A stretch of 64,000 nucleotides of DNA from Falsigemmobacter faecalis (GCF_003863335.1 NZ_RRAZ01000017.1:1-64000), one strand, 5' to 3'; positions 17,559 through 26,700 are shown, counted from the first letter of the stretch. Translations and numbers: made by a program. Notes: generated by a model from the sequence alone, not told the origin.

Positions 17559-17633
17559 TGGGGTATCGCCAAGTGGTAAGGCATCGGTTTTTGGTACCGA
17601 CATTCCTAGGTTCGAATCCTAGTACCCCAGCCA
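17559..17633 (+). tRNA. tRNA-Gln (anticodon TTG), copy 1
   Basis: 75 nt including encoded CCA. Acceptor TGGGGTA pairs with TACCCCA; the anticodon stem TCGGT/ACCGA frames loop TTTTGGT, anticodon TTG (Gln). T-loop GGTTCGAATCC is intact. Confidence 0.97.
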
Positions 17634-17693
17634 ACTTTCTTCTCTGCACCCGTTGCAGAGTGGAAATATGGCCTCTATAAAAGGCCTCCCGGT

Positions 17694-17768
17694 TGGGGTA
17701 TCGCCAAGTGGTAAGGCATCGGTTTTTGGTACCGACATTCCTAGGTTCGAATCCTAGTACCCCAGCCA
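17694..17768 (+). tRNA. tRNA-Gln (anticodon TTG), copy 2
   Basis: Identical to copy 1 over all 75 nt, 60 bp downstream of it, in the same orientation and before a shared terminator, so the two are probably one precursor transcript. Confidence 0.97.
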
Positions 17769-17789
17769 ATTCTTTCTCAGATCCGTCCG

Positions 17790-17815
17790 AACCCGCCCCT
17801 CAGGCGGGTTTTTTC
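17790..17815 (+). terminator. Terminator of the tRNA-Gln pair
   Basis: Stem AACCCGCC / GGCGGGTT with loop CCTCA and a run of six T. Confidence 0.85.
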
Positions 17816-17885
17816 GTATTCCCCCCACCCTTCTCAAGCCACTGACAAGCCTTTGGAAAAATTTCACATTTCGTGATTTTTCCTC

Positions 17886-17914
17886 TTGCGGGGGACCGGC
17901 GTTCTCCGTAGAAA
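17886..17914 (+). promoter_or_regulatory. Promoter of the tRNA-Glu pair
   Basis: -35 TTGCGG (17886-17891), 17-bp spacer, -10 TAGAAA (17909-17914), 18 bp before the tRNA. It matches the tRNA-Gln promoter in the -35 box and its flank. Confidence 0.65.
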
Positions 17915-17932
17915 CCGCCTCACAGAGCAGCT

Positions 17933-18007
17933 GGCCCGTTCGTCTATCGGTTAGGACGTCAGGTTTTCAACCTGAAAAGAGGGGTTCGACTCCCCTACGG
18001 GCTGCCA
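17933..18007 (+). tRNA. tRNA-Glu (anticodon TTC), copy 1
   Basis: 75 nt with encoded CCA. Anticodon stem TCAGG/CCTGA around loop TTTTCAA, anticodon TTC (Glu). T-arm GGGGTTCGACTCCCC. Confidence 0.97.
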
Positions 18008-18067
18008 GTTCTGAGCGCGGATGAGATGCCGCACCATAGCTTCAGAGTGATCTGAAGACGCAAAAGT

Positions 18068-18142
18068 GGCCCGTTCGTCTATCGGTTAGGACGTCAGGTT
18101 TTCAACCTGAAAAGAGGGGTTCGACTCCCCTACGGGCTGCCA
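18068..18142 (+). tRNA. tRNA-Glu (anticodon TTC), copy 2
   Basis: Identical to copy 1, 60 bp downstream, the same spacing as in the tRNA-Gln pair. Confidence 0.97.
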
Positions 18143-18150
18143 CTTTGCTG

Positions 18151-18176
18151 AAAACCGCCCCTCGGGCGGTTTTTTC
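18151..18176 (+). terminator. Terminator of the tRNA-Glu pair
   Basis: AAAACCGCCC / GGGCGGTTTTTT hairpin with a 3-nt loop, nine bases after the second tRNA. Confidence 0.87.
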
Positions 18177-18261
18177 ATAGGCTTTTCCTGATCTCTGCGA
18201 CCGCATCAGCCATTGGCGCGGCGCGGCTCTGCCGTTATCAGACCCCATCCGCAAGGACCCG

Positions 18262-19722
18262 GTGCGAGCCCGGGTGGCTCTTCCGGCCGCTGATCCGCCG
18301 GACCCTTCCGATCCAGGCTCCCTGATGCCCGTTCTACATGCCTATCTGCGCCAGTGGCAGGCCAATCCTCTGCGCGAGATCCTTGCCGGGGCGGTGGCAA
18401 CCTTTGCCCTGATCCCGGAAGTCATCGCTTTTTCCTTCACCGCAGGCATTGATCCGGCAACCGGGCTTTATGCTTCATTCATCATTTCGCTGGTCATCGC
18501 CGTCTTTGGCGGCCGCCCGGCGATGATCTCGGCGGCGGCAGGCTCGGTCGCGCTGGTCGTGGCGCCGCTGGTGAAAGAGCATGGCCTTGAGTATCTCTTT
18601 GCCGCAGGTCTGCTGGCGGGGGTGTTTCAGCTGGCCTTTGGCTTCGGGCGGCTCAGCAGTCTGATGCGCTTTGTCTCCAATCCGGTGCGGACGGGCTTTG
18701 TGAATGCGCTGGCGGTGCTGATCTTTGCCGCGCAGCTTCCCCATATCCTGAGCGCCGGACTGCTCGGCTGGGCGCTGATTGCCTTTGGTCTTGCGATCAT
18801 CCTGGTGATGCCGCGGGTGACCACCACCGTGCCTGCGCCGCTGATCTGCGTGGTGGTGCTGACGATCCTTGCGGAGGTGGCGGGCCTTCCGGTGGCGCGG
18901 GTCGCGGATCTGGGGGCCCTGCCCTCGGGGCTTCCGGTCTTTGCGCTGCCGCAGGTCAGCCTCAGCTTTGATCTGCTGAAGATCATTTTCCTGCCCGCGC
19001 TGGCGATTGCCATGGTGGGCCTTTTGGAATCGCTGATGACGGCGCGGGTGGTCGATGATCTGACCAATACCGCTTCAAATCCTGACGCAGAGGCCCGTGG
19101 CCTCGGTCTGGCCAATATCGCCGCAAGCCTTTTTGGCGGGATCGCGGGTTGCGGGATGATCGGGCAGACGGTCTCGAATGTGAAATATGGCGGGCGGGGG
19201 CGGCTTTCGACCCTGGCGGCGGGCGGGCTTTTGCTGCTGCTGATGGTGGCCATGCGCGATGTGATTGCGGCGGTGCCGGTCGCGGCTCTGGTGGCGATTA
19301 TGATCCTGGTCTCGGTTGATACCTTCGACTGGGGCGCGCTGCGGCGGCTGCATCTCATGCCGCGGCTCTCTGCGGTGGTGATGCTGATCACCGTTGCGGT
19401 GACCCTTGCCACCCATAACCTCTCGCTTGGCGTGCTTTGTGGCGTGCTGGCGAGCGCGGTCTTTTTCACCGCCACCCTTGCCCGCTCAGCGCAGCTGCAG
19501 CGCGAGGGCGATCTTTACCGCCTCACGGGTCCGCTTTTTTTCGCCTCAGCGCCCGATCTCTTTGCACAGATCCGCGAGAGCGATCACCAGGCCCCGGTCA
19601 CGCTTGATCTGAGTGCCGCGCGGCTGTGGGATGTCACCGCCCGCGAGGCCCTGGCCGCTCTTGAAGACCGCTTTGCCCGCGAGGGTGTCACCCTGATTAT
19701 TCGCGGAGAACCCCATGCGTAA
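18262..19722 (+). CDS. SulP family anion transporter with short STAS domain
   Basis: Inner-membrane anion (sulfate/bicarbonate-type) transporter, up to 486 aa. About ten hydrophobic spans cover residues 35-405, with the SulP signature stretch [20 protein letters not shown] near the start and [25 protein letters not shown] in the middle. The cytoplasmic C-terminus (about 415-486) is a STAS domain cut close to minimal size. Start is ambiguous: GTG 18262 has AAGGA 5 nt upstream, but ATG 18325 gives the more family-like N-terminus [11 protein letters not shown]. The actual anion cannot be told. Its end overlaps the extended frame of the next gene but not the RNase D start chosen here. Confidence 0.88.
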   Translation: MRARVALPAADPPDPSDPGSLMPVLHAYLRQWQANPLREILAGAVATFALIPEVIAFSFTAGIDPATGLYASFIISLVIAVFGGRPAMISAAAGSVALVVAPLVKEHGLEYLFAAGLLAGVFQLAFGFGRLSSLMRFVSNPVRTGFVNALAVLIFAAQLPHILSAGLLGWALIAFGLAIILVMPRVTTTVPAPLICVVVLTILAEVAGLPVARVADLGALPSGLPVFALPQVSLSFDLLKIIFLPALAIAMVGLLESLMTARVVDDLTNTASNPDAEARGLGLANIAASLFGGIAGCGMIGQTVSNVKYGGRGRLSTLAAGGLLLLLMVAMRDVIAAVPVAALVAIMILVSVDTFDWGALRRLHLMPRLSAVVMLITVAVTLATHNLSLGVLCGVLASAVFFTATLARSAQLQREGDLYRLTGPLFFASAPDLFAQIRESDHQAPVTLDLSAARLWDVTAREALAALEDRFAREGVTLIIRGEPHA

Positions 19723-19867
19723 AATCACCGGCCGCAAAACCCCTGCCGCGCGGCGGCTTGCCGATGCAGCCGCCCAGGGACCCGCAGCGCCACAGGGCGC
19801 GTTGACCCCCTGCCCCCACGGGGTTATGCGAAAAGTCTCTTCCCCCGATGCCAGCCGGAGCGCCAGC

Positions 19868-20482
19868 GTGACCCTTCATCTGTATCACAATGACCTCCCC
19901 GAAGGCCTGGATCTGGGCCCCGTCGTCGCGATCGACACCGAGACCCTGGGGCTTGATCCGCGCCGCGACCGGCTTTGCCTTGTGCAGCTGTCTTCCGGCG
20001 ACGGCTCGGCGCATCTGGTGCAGATCGCCCGCGGCCAGACCACCGCCCCGCGCCTGCAGGCGCTGCTGGCGAACCCGGAGGTCACCAAGCTCTTTCACTA
20101 TGGCCGCTTTGACATTGCCATGCTGAAACAGACCTTTGGCACGCTTTGCGTCAATGTCTGGTGCACCAAAATCGCCTCGCGGCTGGTGCGGACCTATACC
20201 GACCGCCACGGGCTGAAATATCTGCTGACCGAGATGGTGGGCGTTGATATCTCCAAGCAGCAGCAGACCTCGGACTGGGGCGCACCTGTGCTGACCGAAG
20301 CGCAGATGAGCTATGCGGCCTCGGATGTGCTTTACCTGCACCGGCTGAAAGCCGCCCTTGAAGAGCGGCTGCTGCGCGAAGAGCGCGGCGTGCTCGCGCA
20401 GCGTTTGTTTGACTTTCTGCCGATCCGGGCCGAGCTTGACCTGATGGGCTGGGACAATACCGCCGATATCTTCCAGCACTGA
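19868..20482 (+). CDS. rnd: Ribonuclease D-like 3'-5' exonuclease
   Basis: DnaQ/DEDDy-fold exoribonuclease (204 aa) lacking the C-terminal HRDC domains of E. coli RNase D, the usual short alphaproteobacterial form. Exo I VVAIDTETLGL supplies the D and E, Exo II is in LFHYGRFDIAML, and Exo III in SYAASDVLYLHRL (Y-x3-D). The frame is open back to 19715, but the 51 extra residues look non-coding and homologues begin TLHLYHNDLP, so GTG 19868 is chosen. The gene is followed within 23 bp by lptC. Confidence 0.9.
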   Translation: MTLHLYHNDLPEGLDLGPVVAIDTETLGLDPRRDRLCLVQLSSGDGSAHLVQIARGQTTAPRLQALLANPEVTKLFHYGRFDIAMLKQTFGTLCVNVWCTKIASRLVRTYTDRHGLKYLLTEMVGVDISKQQQTSDWGAPVLTEAQMSYAASDVLYLHRLKAALEERLLREERGVLAQRLFDFLPIRAELDLMGWDNTADIFQH

Positions 20483-20505
20483 TCTGCAACACCGGAGCCC
20501 GCAGT

Positions 20506-21138
20506 TTGCGCAAGCGCGATAAAGCCCATTCCCGACTGGTCAGCCTGCTGAAAGTGGGCCTGCCGCTGACGGCGCTTGCGCTTTTGTCGACGGTCTTTCT
20601 GCTGGCGCGCACGCTGGATCCTGAGGATGCGCTGCCCTGGGCCACGGTGGATATTGAAGAGCTGCTGCGCGACCCGCGGCTGACCGCGCCCGAATATGCC
20701 GGGGTGACCGAACAGGGCGATGAGCTGCTCTTTACCGCCGCCCGCGCCTGGCCCGGAGCCGGGACCGGCGCCCATGCGGCAGATCCCGTCCTGCGGCTGA
20801 TCTCGCCCAATGGCACCGAGACCCGCGCCGTCTCGCAGACCGCCCGGATTGAGCCCACCTCGCGCGCGCTGACGCTGGAAACGGCCGTCAATCTGACGAC
20901 CGCCGGTGGCTACCACATGACCACCGAAAAGCTCGATGTGAAGCTGGACCGCAGCGCCATCACCGCCCCCGGCGAGATCCATGCCGAGGCCCCCGGCACG
21001 ACCTTGCAGGCGGGCTCGATGCAGATCACCCGATCGGGGGCCAATGGCGGTGAGGTTGTGGTTTTCAAAGGCGGCGTCCGGCTGCTATACCAGCCGCAAC
21101 CCGCGTCTTCCCCTTCCGCCCCCCCCTCCGCACCGTGA
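20506..21138 (+). CDS. lptC: LPS export ABC transporter periplasmic protein LptC
   Basis: Bitopic component of the LPS transport bridge (210 aa). One N-terminal membrane anchor (about residues 13-33) is followed by a periplasmic beta-jellyroll with the LptC-family features TETRAVSQTARIEP and LTTAGGYHMTTEKLDV. The start is TTG at 20506 with GGAG 8 nt upstream. Function is inferred mainly from the adjacent lptA and lptB; sequence conservation of LptC is low. Confidence 0.85.
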   Translation: MRKRDKAHSRLVSLLKVGLPLTALALLSTVFLLARTLDPEDALPWATVDIEELLRDPRLTAPEYAGVTEQGDELLFTAARAWPGAGTGAHAADPVLRLISPNGTETRAVSQTARIEPTSRALTLETAVNLTTAGGYHMTTEKLDVKLDRSAITAPGEIHAEAPGTTLQAGSMQITRSGANGGEVVVFKGGVRLLYQPQPASSPSAPPSAP

Positions 21139-21139
21139 G

Positions 21140-21652
21140 ATGGCATTGATGTATCCCCTTCGCCGCACAGGTCTGATCCTTGCCCTTTTCCTCGGTCTGA
21201 GCGGAGCCGCCTTTGCGCAGGGCACCGCCCTGGGCTTCAGCGGGCTGAAACAGGACCCCGGCGCCCCGGTGGAGGTCACCTCAGAGACCCTGAGCATTGA
21301 CCGCGATGCGGGCCGCGCCATCCTGGAGGGCGATGTTCTGGTGATCCAGGGCGACATGCGCCTGACCGCGCCGCGCGTCGAGGTGATCTACGGCACCGAG
21401 GGCCAGCAGATCAAAGAGATCCACGCCCAGGGCGGCGTCACCATCGTCACCGCAGCCGATGCGGCTGAGGCGCGGGAGGCGCGCTATGATGTGGCGACGG
21501 GCGGTCTGGTGATGTCGGGCAATGTGCTGCTGACCCAGGGGCCCAGCACGATCTCCGGAGAGCGCATGGTCGCCGATCTGCGCGCCGGAACCGGCCGGAT
21601 GGAAGGTCGGGTGAAAACCCTCTTTAACACTGAACCGAAAGCGGGGAACTGA
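21140..21652 (+). CDS. lptA: LPS transport periplasmic protein LptA
   Basis: Periplasmic OstA-fold protein (170 aa) that polymerises into the LPS-carrying bridge. Signal peptide [17 protein letters not shown] ends near AFAQ (residue about 26). The body shows beta-jellyroll repeats ([41 protein letters not shown], each partial). Starts at 21140 (TGAGATG after lptC) or 21149; both keep the signal peptide. Stop overlaps the lptB start by 1 nt. Confidence 0.9.
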   Translation: MALMYPLRRTGLILALFLGLSGAAFAQGTALGFSGLKQDPGAPVEVTSETLSIDRDAGRAILEGDVLVIQGDMRLTAPRVEVIYGTEGQQIKEIHAQGGVTIVTAADAAEAREARYDVATGGLVMSGNVLLTQGPSTISGERMVADLRAGTGRMEGRVKTLFNTEPKAGN

Positions 21653-22407
21653 TGGCCGCGACACCCGGTCAGCCGCGCCCCCAGGGTGGTCTGTCGATCC
21701 GCGGTCTGGCCAAAAGCTACCGCAAACGCCCGGTGCTGCGCGATGTGAACATCGATCTGGGCCGGGGCGAAGTTGTGGCGCTTCTGGGCCCCAATGGCTC
21801 GGGCAAGACCACCAGCTTTTACTGCGTGGCGGGGCTGATCCAGCCCGATGCGGGCGAAGTGCGGATGGATGATCACGATGTGACCGGCCTGCCGATGTAT
21901 CGCCGCGCACGTCTGGGTCTGGGCTATCTGCCGCAGGAGGTCTCGATCTTTCGCGGCCTCTCGGTTGAGGACAACATCAAGGCGGTTCTCGAAATCGCCG
22001 TCCCCGACCGCCATGCGCGGCGCGAGCGGCTGGAAGAACTGCTGAGCGAATTCTCGATCACGCATCTGCGCGAAGCCCCGGCTCTGGCGCTGTCGGGCGG
22101 CGAGCGCCGCCGGGTTGAGATTGCGCGCTGCCTTGCGGCCTCTCCGCGCTATGTGCTGCTTGATGAGCCCTTTGCCGGGGTCGATCCGATTTCGGTCGGG
22201 GATATCCGCGGCCTTGTGCATGATCTGAAAGACCGTGGCATCGGCGTGCTGATCACCGATCACAACGTCCGCGAAACCCTTGAGATCGTTGACCGCGCTT
22301 ATATTCTGCACGACGGAAAAGTGCTGATGAGCGGCACCGCCGAAGAGGTGGTCCAGGACGAAAACGTCCGCCGCGTCTATCTGGGCCAGGGCTTCCGCGT
22401 CAGTTAA
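21652..22407 (+). CDS. lptB: LPS export ABC transporter ATP-binding protein LptB
   Basis: ATPase (251 aa) that powers LPS extraction by LptFG. Walker [13 protein letters not shown] near 44, Q-loop [13 protein letters not shown] near 100 (family-typical), signature [14 protein letters not shown] near 144, Walker [17 protein letters not shown] near 163, switch [10 protein letters not shown] near 200. TGATG coupling with lptA. A terminator follows; no rpoN gene stands between it and hpf. Confidence 0.97.
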   Translation: MAATPGQPRPQGGLSIRGLAKSYRKRPVLRDVNIDLGRGEVVALLGPNGSGKTTSFYCVAGLIQPDAGEVRMDDHDVTGLPMYRRARLGLGYLPQEVSIFRGLSVEDNIKAVLEIAVPDRHARRERLEELLSEFSITHLREAPALALSGGERRRVEIARCLAASPRYVLLDEPFAGVDPISVGDIRGLVHDLKDRGIGVLITDHNVRETLEIVDRAYILHDGKVLMSGTAEEVVQDENVRRVYLGQGFRVS

Positions 22408-22431
22408 CTCATGCTGCCGCGCAGCAATTCC

Positions 22432-22456
22432 CCCGCCCTGAAAAGGGCGGGTTTTT
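22432..22456 (+). terminator. Terminator after lptB
   Basis: CCCGCCCT / AGGGCGGG with GAAA loop and five T. It separates the lpt unit from hpf. Confidence 0.85.
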
Positions 22457-22739
22457 AATTGATTGCCGATCACGCCAATGTGGCCCCTCCTTCATCGGAA
22501 AAGCTCCGCCGATGACGGAGAGGGCAGTTGACTTATGCCACGGCGCGTTGCCCAATCGGGGGGATGCGTATGACCCGAGCTTCTCAGTTTCATCCGGTCG
22601 TCAGCCCTGCGGCACCCCCGCAGCCAGGCCCGGAGAGAAGCCCGACCCGCGCCGTGTGTTTCCCGCACGGCCATAAAGCGCCGGCAAACCAGCCCGCATG
22701 TCGGGACGGGTGCGGCAATTCCGTAGCGAAGGAGGCATC
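22457..22739 (+). other. Gene-free leader upstream of hpf
   Basis: About 280 bp with no credible gene. It must hold the hpf promoter: a possible -35 TTGACT at 22527-22532 is followed after 17 bp by CCCAAT, a poor housekeeping -10 that could suit an alternative (heat-shock type) sigma factor. Otherwise I see nothing specific; no riboswitch fold is recognised. Confidence 0.35.
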
Positions 22740-23315
22740 ATGCGGTATCAGATCAGCGGACGGCAGCTCGACATCGGCGACGCTCTGCAGACACACGTTA
22801 AGTCTGAGCTCAATGAGACGGTTGAGAAATACGCCCAACGCCCGACCGAAGCCGTTGTTACATTCTCACGCAAGGCCCATGAGATGGTCTGCGAAGCGAC
22901 CCTCCATCTCTCAACCGGCCTGACAGCAACGGCCAGCGGCAAGGCAACTGAGATTTACCCCGCCTTTGAGGCCTGCCGCGAGCGCCTGGACAAACAGCTG
23001 CGCCGCCATAAGCGTCGCCTGCGCGACCATTATGGCCGCCGGTCACGCCCTGTTGAATTCGGTACGGGCCAGGCGTATATCCTGGCGGCTACCGAAGAGA
23101 CGGAGGATTCGGAAGACGACTCGCTGCAGCCCGTCGTCATCGCTGAAATGGAAACCCGGGTTCCCGAGATTTCCGTTGGTGAAGCGGTCATGCAGCTTGA
23201 ACTGTCGGCCCAGAAGCTTCTGGTGTTCCGCAACGAAGGACATGGCGGGGTGAACGTGGTCTATCGCCGTGAAGACGGCAATATTGGCTGGATTGATCCC
23301 CGCAATAGCAAATAG
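22740..23315 (+). CDS. hpf: Long-form ribosome hibernation promoting factor
   Basis: Protein of 191 aa that dimerises 70S ribosomes in stationary phase. N-terminal S30AE domain (about 1-105: ISGRQLDIGDALQTHV, basic RRHKRRLRDHYGRR), a linker, and the C-terminal dimerisation domain (about 130-191: EAVMQLELSAQKLLVFRNE, VNVVYRREDGNIGWIDPR). The presence of both makes it the long HPF, not the short HPF/RaiA pair. GAAGGAG precedes the ATG; 14 upstream codons are ignored. Confidence 0.96.
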   Translation: MRYQISGRQLDIGDALQTHVKSELNETVEKYAQRPTEAVVTFSRKAHEMVCEATLHLSTGLTATASGKATEIYPAFEACRERLDKQLRRHKRRLRDHYGRRSRPVEFGTGQAYILAATEETEDSEDDSLQPVVIAEMETRVPEISVGEAVMQLELSAQKLLVFRNEGHGGVNVVYRREDGNIGWIDPRNSK

Positions 23316-23372
23316 CGGCCAGCCGCGCGCGCCCGGACCTCTTTTCGGGCACGCGCTCTTCCTGCTTTACGG

Positions 23373-23843
23373 ATGGACATGGACATCTCGAAAATCCTCA
23401 AACCCGAAGCCGTGCGCGTTCTGGGTTCAATGACCAGCAAAAAGCGCCTGTTTCAGGAGCTTGGTGAAGTCGCAGCCTCGGCCTATGGCCTGCCGGCTGC
23501 AGTTGCAATCGATGGCCTGCAGGAGCGCGAAAGCCTTGGCCCGACCGGTGTGGGCCACGGCATTGCGCTGCCCCATGCCCGCCTCGAAGGACTGGACCGC
23601 ATTGTCGGGCTGTTCTTCCGGCTGGAAAAGCCGATGGACTTCGACAGTGTTGACCGCCAGCCGGTCGATCTGATCTTCACGCTGTTTGCGCCCAAAGACA
23701 GCGGCGTTGAGCATCTGAAGGCGCTTGCGCTGATCTCGCGCACCATGCGCGACCAGCAGGTCTGCGCCAAACTGCGGGCCAATCAGGCGCCTGCCACGAT
23801 TTATGCGATCCTGACCGAAAGCCGCCCCCAGGCGGCTGCGTGA
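23373..23843 (+). CDS. ptsN: Nitrogen PTS regulatory enzyme IIA
   Basis: EIIA-Ntr (156 aa), phosphorylated by NPr/EI-Ntr to adjust potassium and nitrogen-linked functions. The phosphorylated histidine is in GIALPHARLE (H68 from this start; ATG 23379 would make it 66). Family sequence ESLGPTGVGHGIALPHA (part) and the VDLIFTLFAPKDSGVEHLKAL core are intact. It follows hpf by 57 bp, the conserved hpf-ptsN pairing. Confidence 0.96.
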   Translation: MDMDISKILKPEAVRVLGSMTSKKRLFQELGEVAASAYGLPAAVAIDGLQERESLGPTGVGHGIALPHARLEGLDRIVGLFFRLEKPMDFDSVDRQPVDLIFTLFAPKDSGVEHLKALALISRTMRDQQVCAKLRANQAPATIYAILTESRPQAAA

Positions 23844-23926
23844 TCGCACCCCGGTTTTGTCACGAGTGATCTGAGCCTTCAGGGCGCCTGTTGCGCCCTC
23901 CCCCTCCTCCTGGCCGGAGCCATCTT

Positions 23927-25255
23927 ATGTCACCAACGCAGAAGCGCATCCGGGGCTGGTATTTCTTTGATTTTGCCAGCCAGCCCTATAACACGCTTCT
24001 GCTGACCTTCATCTTCGGGCCCTATGTGGTCTCGTTGATCGGGGATGGCTCGGCCGCCCAGGCGATCTGGGGCTATGGCGTGGGCCTTGCGGGGCTGGCC
24101 ATTGCGATCCTGTCGCCGATCCTCGGCGCGATTGCGGATAAAACGGGGCGGCGGATGGGATTTATTGTCCTCTTTTCGCTGCTTTACGTGCTGGGGGCCT
24201 GGGGGCTCTGGTGGTCCTCGCCGCAGAATTTCAACATCTGGTGGGTAATGTTCTCCTTTTCGGTGGGCCTCATCGGGATGGAATTTGCCACGACCTTCAC
24301 CAATGCCATGATGCCCGATCTGGCCCCGCGCGAAGAGCTTGGGCGGATCTCCGGCTCGGGCTGGGCCTTTGGCTATGTGGGGGGCGTGATTGCGCTGGCG
24401 ATCATGCTGCTGTTCTTCGCCGAAGGCAGCGACGGCACCACGCTGATCGGGCTTGCGCCGCTCTTCGGGCTGGATGGCGACACGCGTGAGGGGACGCGCT
24501 TTGTCGGCCCCTTCACTGCGATCTGGTTTGCCGTCTTTATGGTGCCCTTCTTTCTCTGGGTGCGCGAGCCGCGCCGCCCGGGCATGGGCATCCTGAGCGC
24601 CACGCGCCGCGCCTTTCCCGACACCCTTGCCCATATCCGCGCCCTGCCCGCGAACCGCAGCCTGATGGCTTATCTGGTCTCCTCGACCTTTTACCGCGAT
24701 GCGCTGAACGGGATGTATACCTTCGGCGGCATCTATGCGTCGGGGGTGCTGGGCTGGTCGGTGACCAATGTGGGCATTTTTGGCATTCTGGCGGCGATCA
24801 CCGGGGCGATTTTCGCCTGGTGGGGCGGGCGGCTCGACAGCCGGTTCGGGCCGAAGCCCGTCATTGCTGCTTCGGTCTTTCTGATGCTTCTGGTCTGCAT
24901 CGCGGTGGTCTTCATCTCACGCACGGAAGTCTTCGGCCTGCCCGTCGGACCCGAGAGTCTGTTGCCCGATATCGCCTTTTACGTCGTCGGCTGCCTGATC
25001 GGCGCGGGTGGCGGGGTGCTGCAATCAGCAAGCCGCACGATGATGGTGCGTCAGGCCCATCCCCACCGCATGACCGAGGACTTCGGCCTTTATGCGCTGA
25101 CCGGCAAGGCCATGGCCTGGATGGCGCCGCTGAGCATTGCGGTCACCACGCAGCTGACCGGCAGCCAGCAGCTTGGCATTCTTCCGCTGATCGGGCTTTT
25201 TCTGATCGGGCTTGTGCTGCTAGTCTGGGTGCGTCCCGAGGGAGGTAACCATTGA
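23927..25255 (+). CDS. MFS transporter, UMF1/Atg22-like family
   Basis: Membrane transporter (442 aa) with about twelve spans. The start at 23927 has GGAG 9 nt upstream and gives the family-typical RGWYFFDFASQPYNTLLLTFIFGPY near the N-terminus (the WxxYDFANSPF-like UMF1 signature). AIADKTGRRMG is the MFS loop 2-3 motif. The substrate is unknown; efflux is commonly assumed for this group. The TGA stop overlaps the mepA start (TGATG). Confidence 0.87.
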   Translation: MSPTQKRIRGWYFFDFASQPYNTLLLTFIFGPYVVSLIGDGSAAQAIWGYGVGLAGLAIAILSPILGAIADKTGRRMGFIVLFSLLYVLGAWGLWWSSPQNFNIWWVMFSFSVGLIGMEFATTFTNAMMPDLAPREELGRISGSGWAFGYVGGVIALAIMLLFFAEGSDGTTLIGLAPLFGLDGDTREGTRFVGPFTAIWFAVFMVPFFLWVREPRRPGMGILSATRRAFPDTLAHIRALPANRSLMAYLVSSTFYRDALNGMYTFGGIYASGVLGWSVTNVGIFGILAAITGAIFAWWGGRLDSRFGPKPVIAASVFLMLLVCIAVVFISRTEVFGLPVGPESLLPDIAFYVVGCLIGAGGGVLQSASRTMMVRQAHPHRMTEDFGLYALTGKAMAWMAPLSIAVTTQLTGSQQLGILPLIGLFLIGLVLLVWVRPEGGNH

Positions 25256-26142
25256 TGTTTCTGAGATTTGCGCTGATCGCGGCGCTGATGCTGCCGGGCG
25301 CTGCCCATGCCCAGCAAAAGGCCAACCAGTTGTTCGGGGCCAAAAGCAGCCCCAGCCCGCACCGTCCGGCTCCGATCGGGTCCTATGCCAAAGGCTGCGC
25401 GGCGGGACTGGTGGCGCTGCCGGAAACCGGCCCCTCCTGGCAGGCGATGCGGCTCTCGCGCAACCGCAACTGGGGCCATCCCGAGACGATCCGCTTTTTG
25501 CAGGAGCTCTCAGTCGCCGCGCAGCAGATCGGCTGGCGCGGGCTTTATATCGGCGATATCAGCCAGCCGCGTGGCGGGCCGATGATCTCGGGCCATGCCA
25601 GCCATCAGATCGGGCTGGATGCCGATATCTGGATGCTGCCGCCGCAGCGGCTGAACCTGTCGCGCGGGGAGCGCGAAAAGATCTCCTCGATCCCGGTGCG
25701 CAGCGCCAATCAGCGCAGCGTGACCCGGAACTGGACGGCCGGCCACCACGCGCTGTTGCGGGCCGCCGCCTCTGATGACCGGGTGGACCGGATTTTCGTG
25801 GCAGCCGCAGTGAAGATTGAGATGTGCCGCTCGGCGCGCAGCTCAGACACCCGCTGGCTGCAGAAGATCCGCCCCGTGGCGGGCCATGACACCCATTTCC
25901 ACGTGCGGCTGAAATGCCCGGCGGGCTCGGGCAGTTCGTGCCAGACCCAGACGCCGACGGTGCAGGAACTCTCCAAGGGCGGCAATGGCTGCGATGAGAC
26001 GCTGAACTGGTGGGTGACGGAGTACCTGAACCCGCCCAAACAGACCGGGCCGAAGCCGCCGCCGCAGCCCCGCCCGCGCGGCCCGCGCGACTATACCATG
26101 GCGGATCTGCCCGCCGCCTGCCATCAGGTGCTGACGGAATAA
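25255..26142 (+). CDS. mepA: Penicillin-insensitive murein endopeptidase
   Basis: Periplasmic zinc endopeptidase (M74, 295 aa) that cleaves D-Ala-mDAP cross-links. A signal peptide runs to the AHAQ site near residue 20. Zinc-ligand motifs of the LAS family are present: HASHQIGLDADIW (about 118-130) and HDTHFHVRLKCP (about 208-219); cysteines typical of MepA disulfides are also there (CAAG, MCRSA, KCP, SCQ, GCDE). GGGAGGTAACC precedes the ATG, and coupling to the MFS gene suggests one transcript. Confidence 0.95.
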   Translation: MFLRFALIAALMLPGAAHAQQKANQLFGAKSSPSPHRPAPIGSYAKGCAAGLVALPETGPSWQAMRLSRNRNWGHPETIRFLQELSVAAQQIGWRGLYIGDISQPRGGPMISGHASHQIGLDADIWMLPPQRLNLSRGEREKISSIPVRSANQRSVTRNWTAGHHALLRAAASDDRVDRIFVAAAVKIEMCRSARSSDTRWLQKIRPVAGHDTHFHVRLKCPAGSGSSCQTQTPTVQELSKGGNGCDETLNWWVTEYLNPPKQTGPKPPPQPRPRGPRDYTMADLPAACHQVLTE

Positions 26143-26144
26143 AG

Positions 26145-26172
26145 AAAAGACCGCCCCCCGGGGCGGTCTTTT
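26145..26172 (+). terminator. Terminator after mepA
   Basis: AAAAGACCGCCCC / GGGGCGGTCTTTT. The symmetric A- and T-runs make it usable for the convergent DUF1269 gene as well. Confidence 0.87.
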
Positions 26173-26181
26173 CATATCGCC

Positions 26182-26700
26182 TCAGGCGGCGTTCAGACCG
26201 GCAATGGCCTCGCGCAGCTTCTCTTCTGCCTCGGGCGAGAGCGAGCTGCGGATAATACGGCCTTTGCTGTGCGGAAATTCCGCCATGACCTTCTCAGGCT
26301 GCGCCTTGCGCACCAGCAGAAACAGCGCCGAGCTGCCCGGCGTCAGCGTGCCCGCGATCTCGCGGATCAGATCATCATTGATGCCATAATCCGCCAGCGA
26401 TCCGGCCAGCGCCCCGGTGCCCGCCCCGATGGCGCCGCCAATCGCCATGCCCGCCAGCGGATTGAGGAACAAAAGCCCGATCAGCGTGCCAAACATCGCC
26501 CCCGAGACCCCCGAGGAGGCCGCGCCCATCCCCACCAGATTGACGCTTTGCTTCAGATCCACCGCGCCCTCCGGGCTGCGGGTGGCGATCACAGCATCCT
26601 CAAGGTCGATCAGATATTCGCGCTGAAGCCGTTTCAGCCGCGCGAGCGTCTCATCCGCTTCGGTGACGGTCTCAAAACCGATGACAATAAATTCTGACAT
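26182..26700 (-). CDS. DUF1269 family protein
   Basis: A 172-aa protein with the DUF1269 layout: N-terminal alpha/beta part FIVIGFETVTEADETLARL, a central Gly/Ala-rich hydrophobic hairpin (about 55-100, with GAIGAGTGALAGSLADYGI glycine-zipper segments), and a C-terminal SSALFLLVRKAQPEKVMAEF stretch. Members are small membrane-associated proteins of unknown role. It is monocistronic, convergent with mepA. Confidence 0.85.
   Translation of the reverse strand: MSEFIVIGFETVTEADETLARLKRLQREYLIDLEDAVIATRSPEGAVDLKQSVNLVGMGAASSGVSGAMFGTLIGLLFLNPLAGMAIGGAIGAGTGALAGSLADYGINDDLIREIAGTLTPGSSALFLLVRKAQPEKVMAEFPHSKGRIIRSSLSPEAEEKLREAIAGLNAA

Noticed and set aside
17416-17769. 117-codon minus-strand frame with two repeated blocks (LAGVLGFEPRNVGTKNRCL)
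   Set aside because: It is the antisense of the two tRNA-Gln genes, a known annotation artefact.
22540-22560. Sigma-54 promoter before hpf
   Set aside because: TGCCAC and TTGCC are one base too far apart and the -24 GG is lost, so the match is not convincing.
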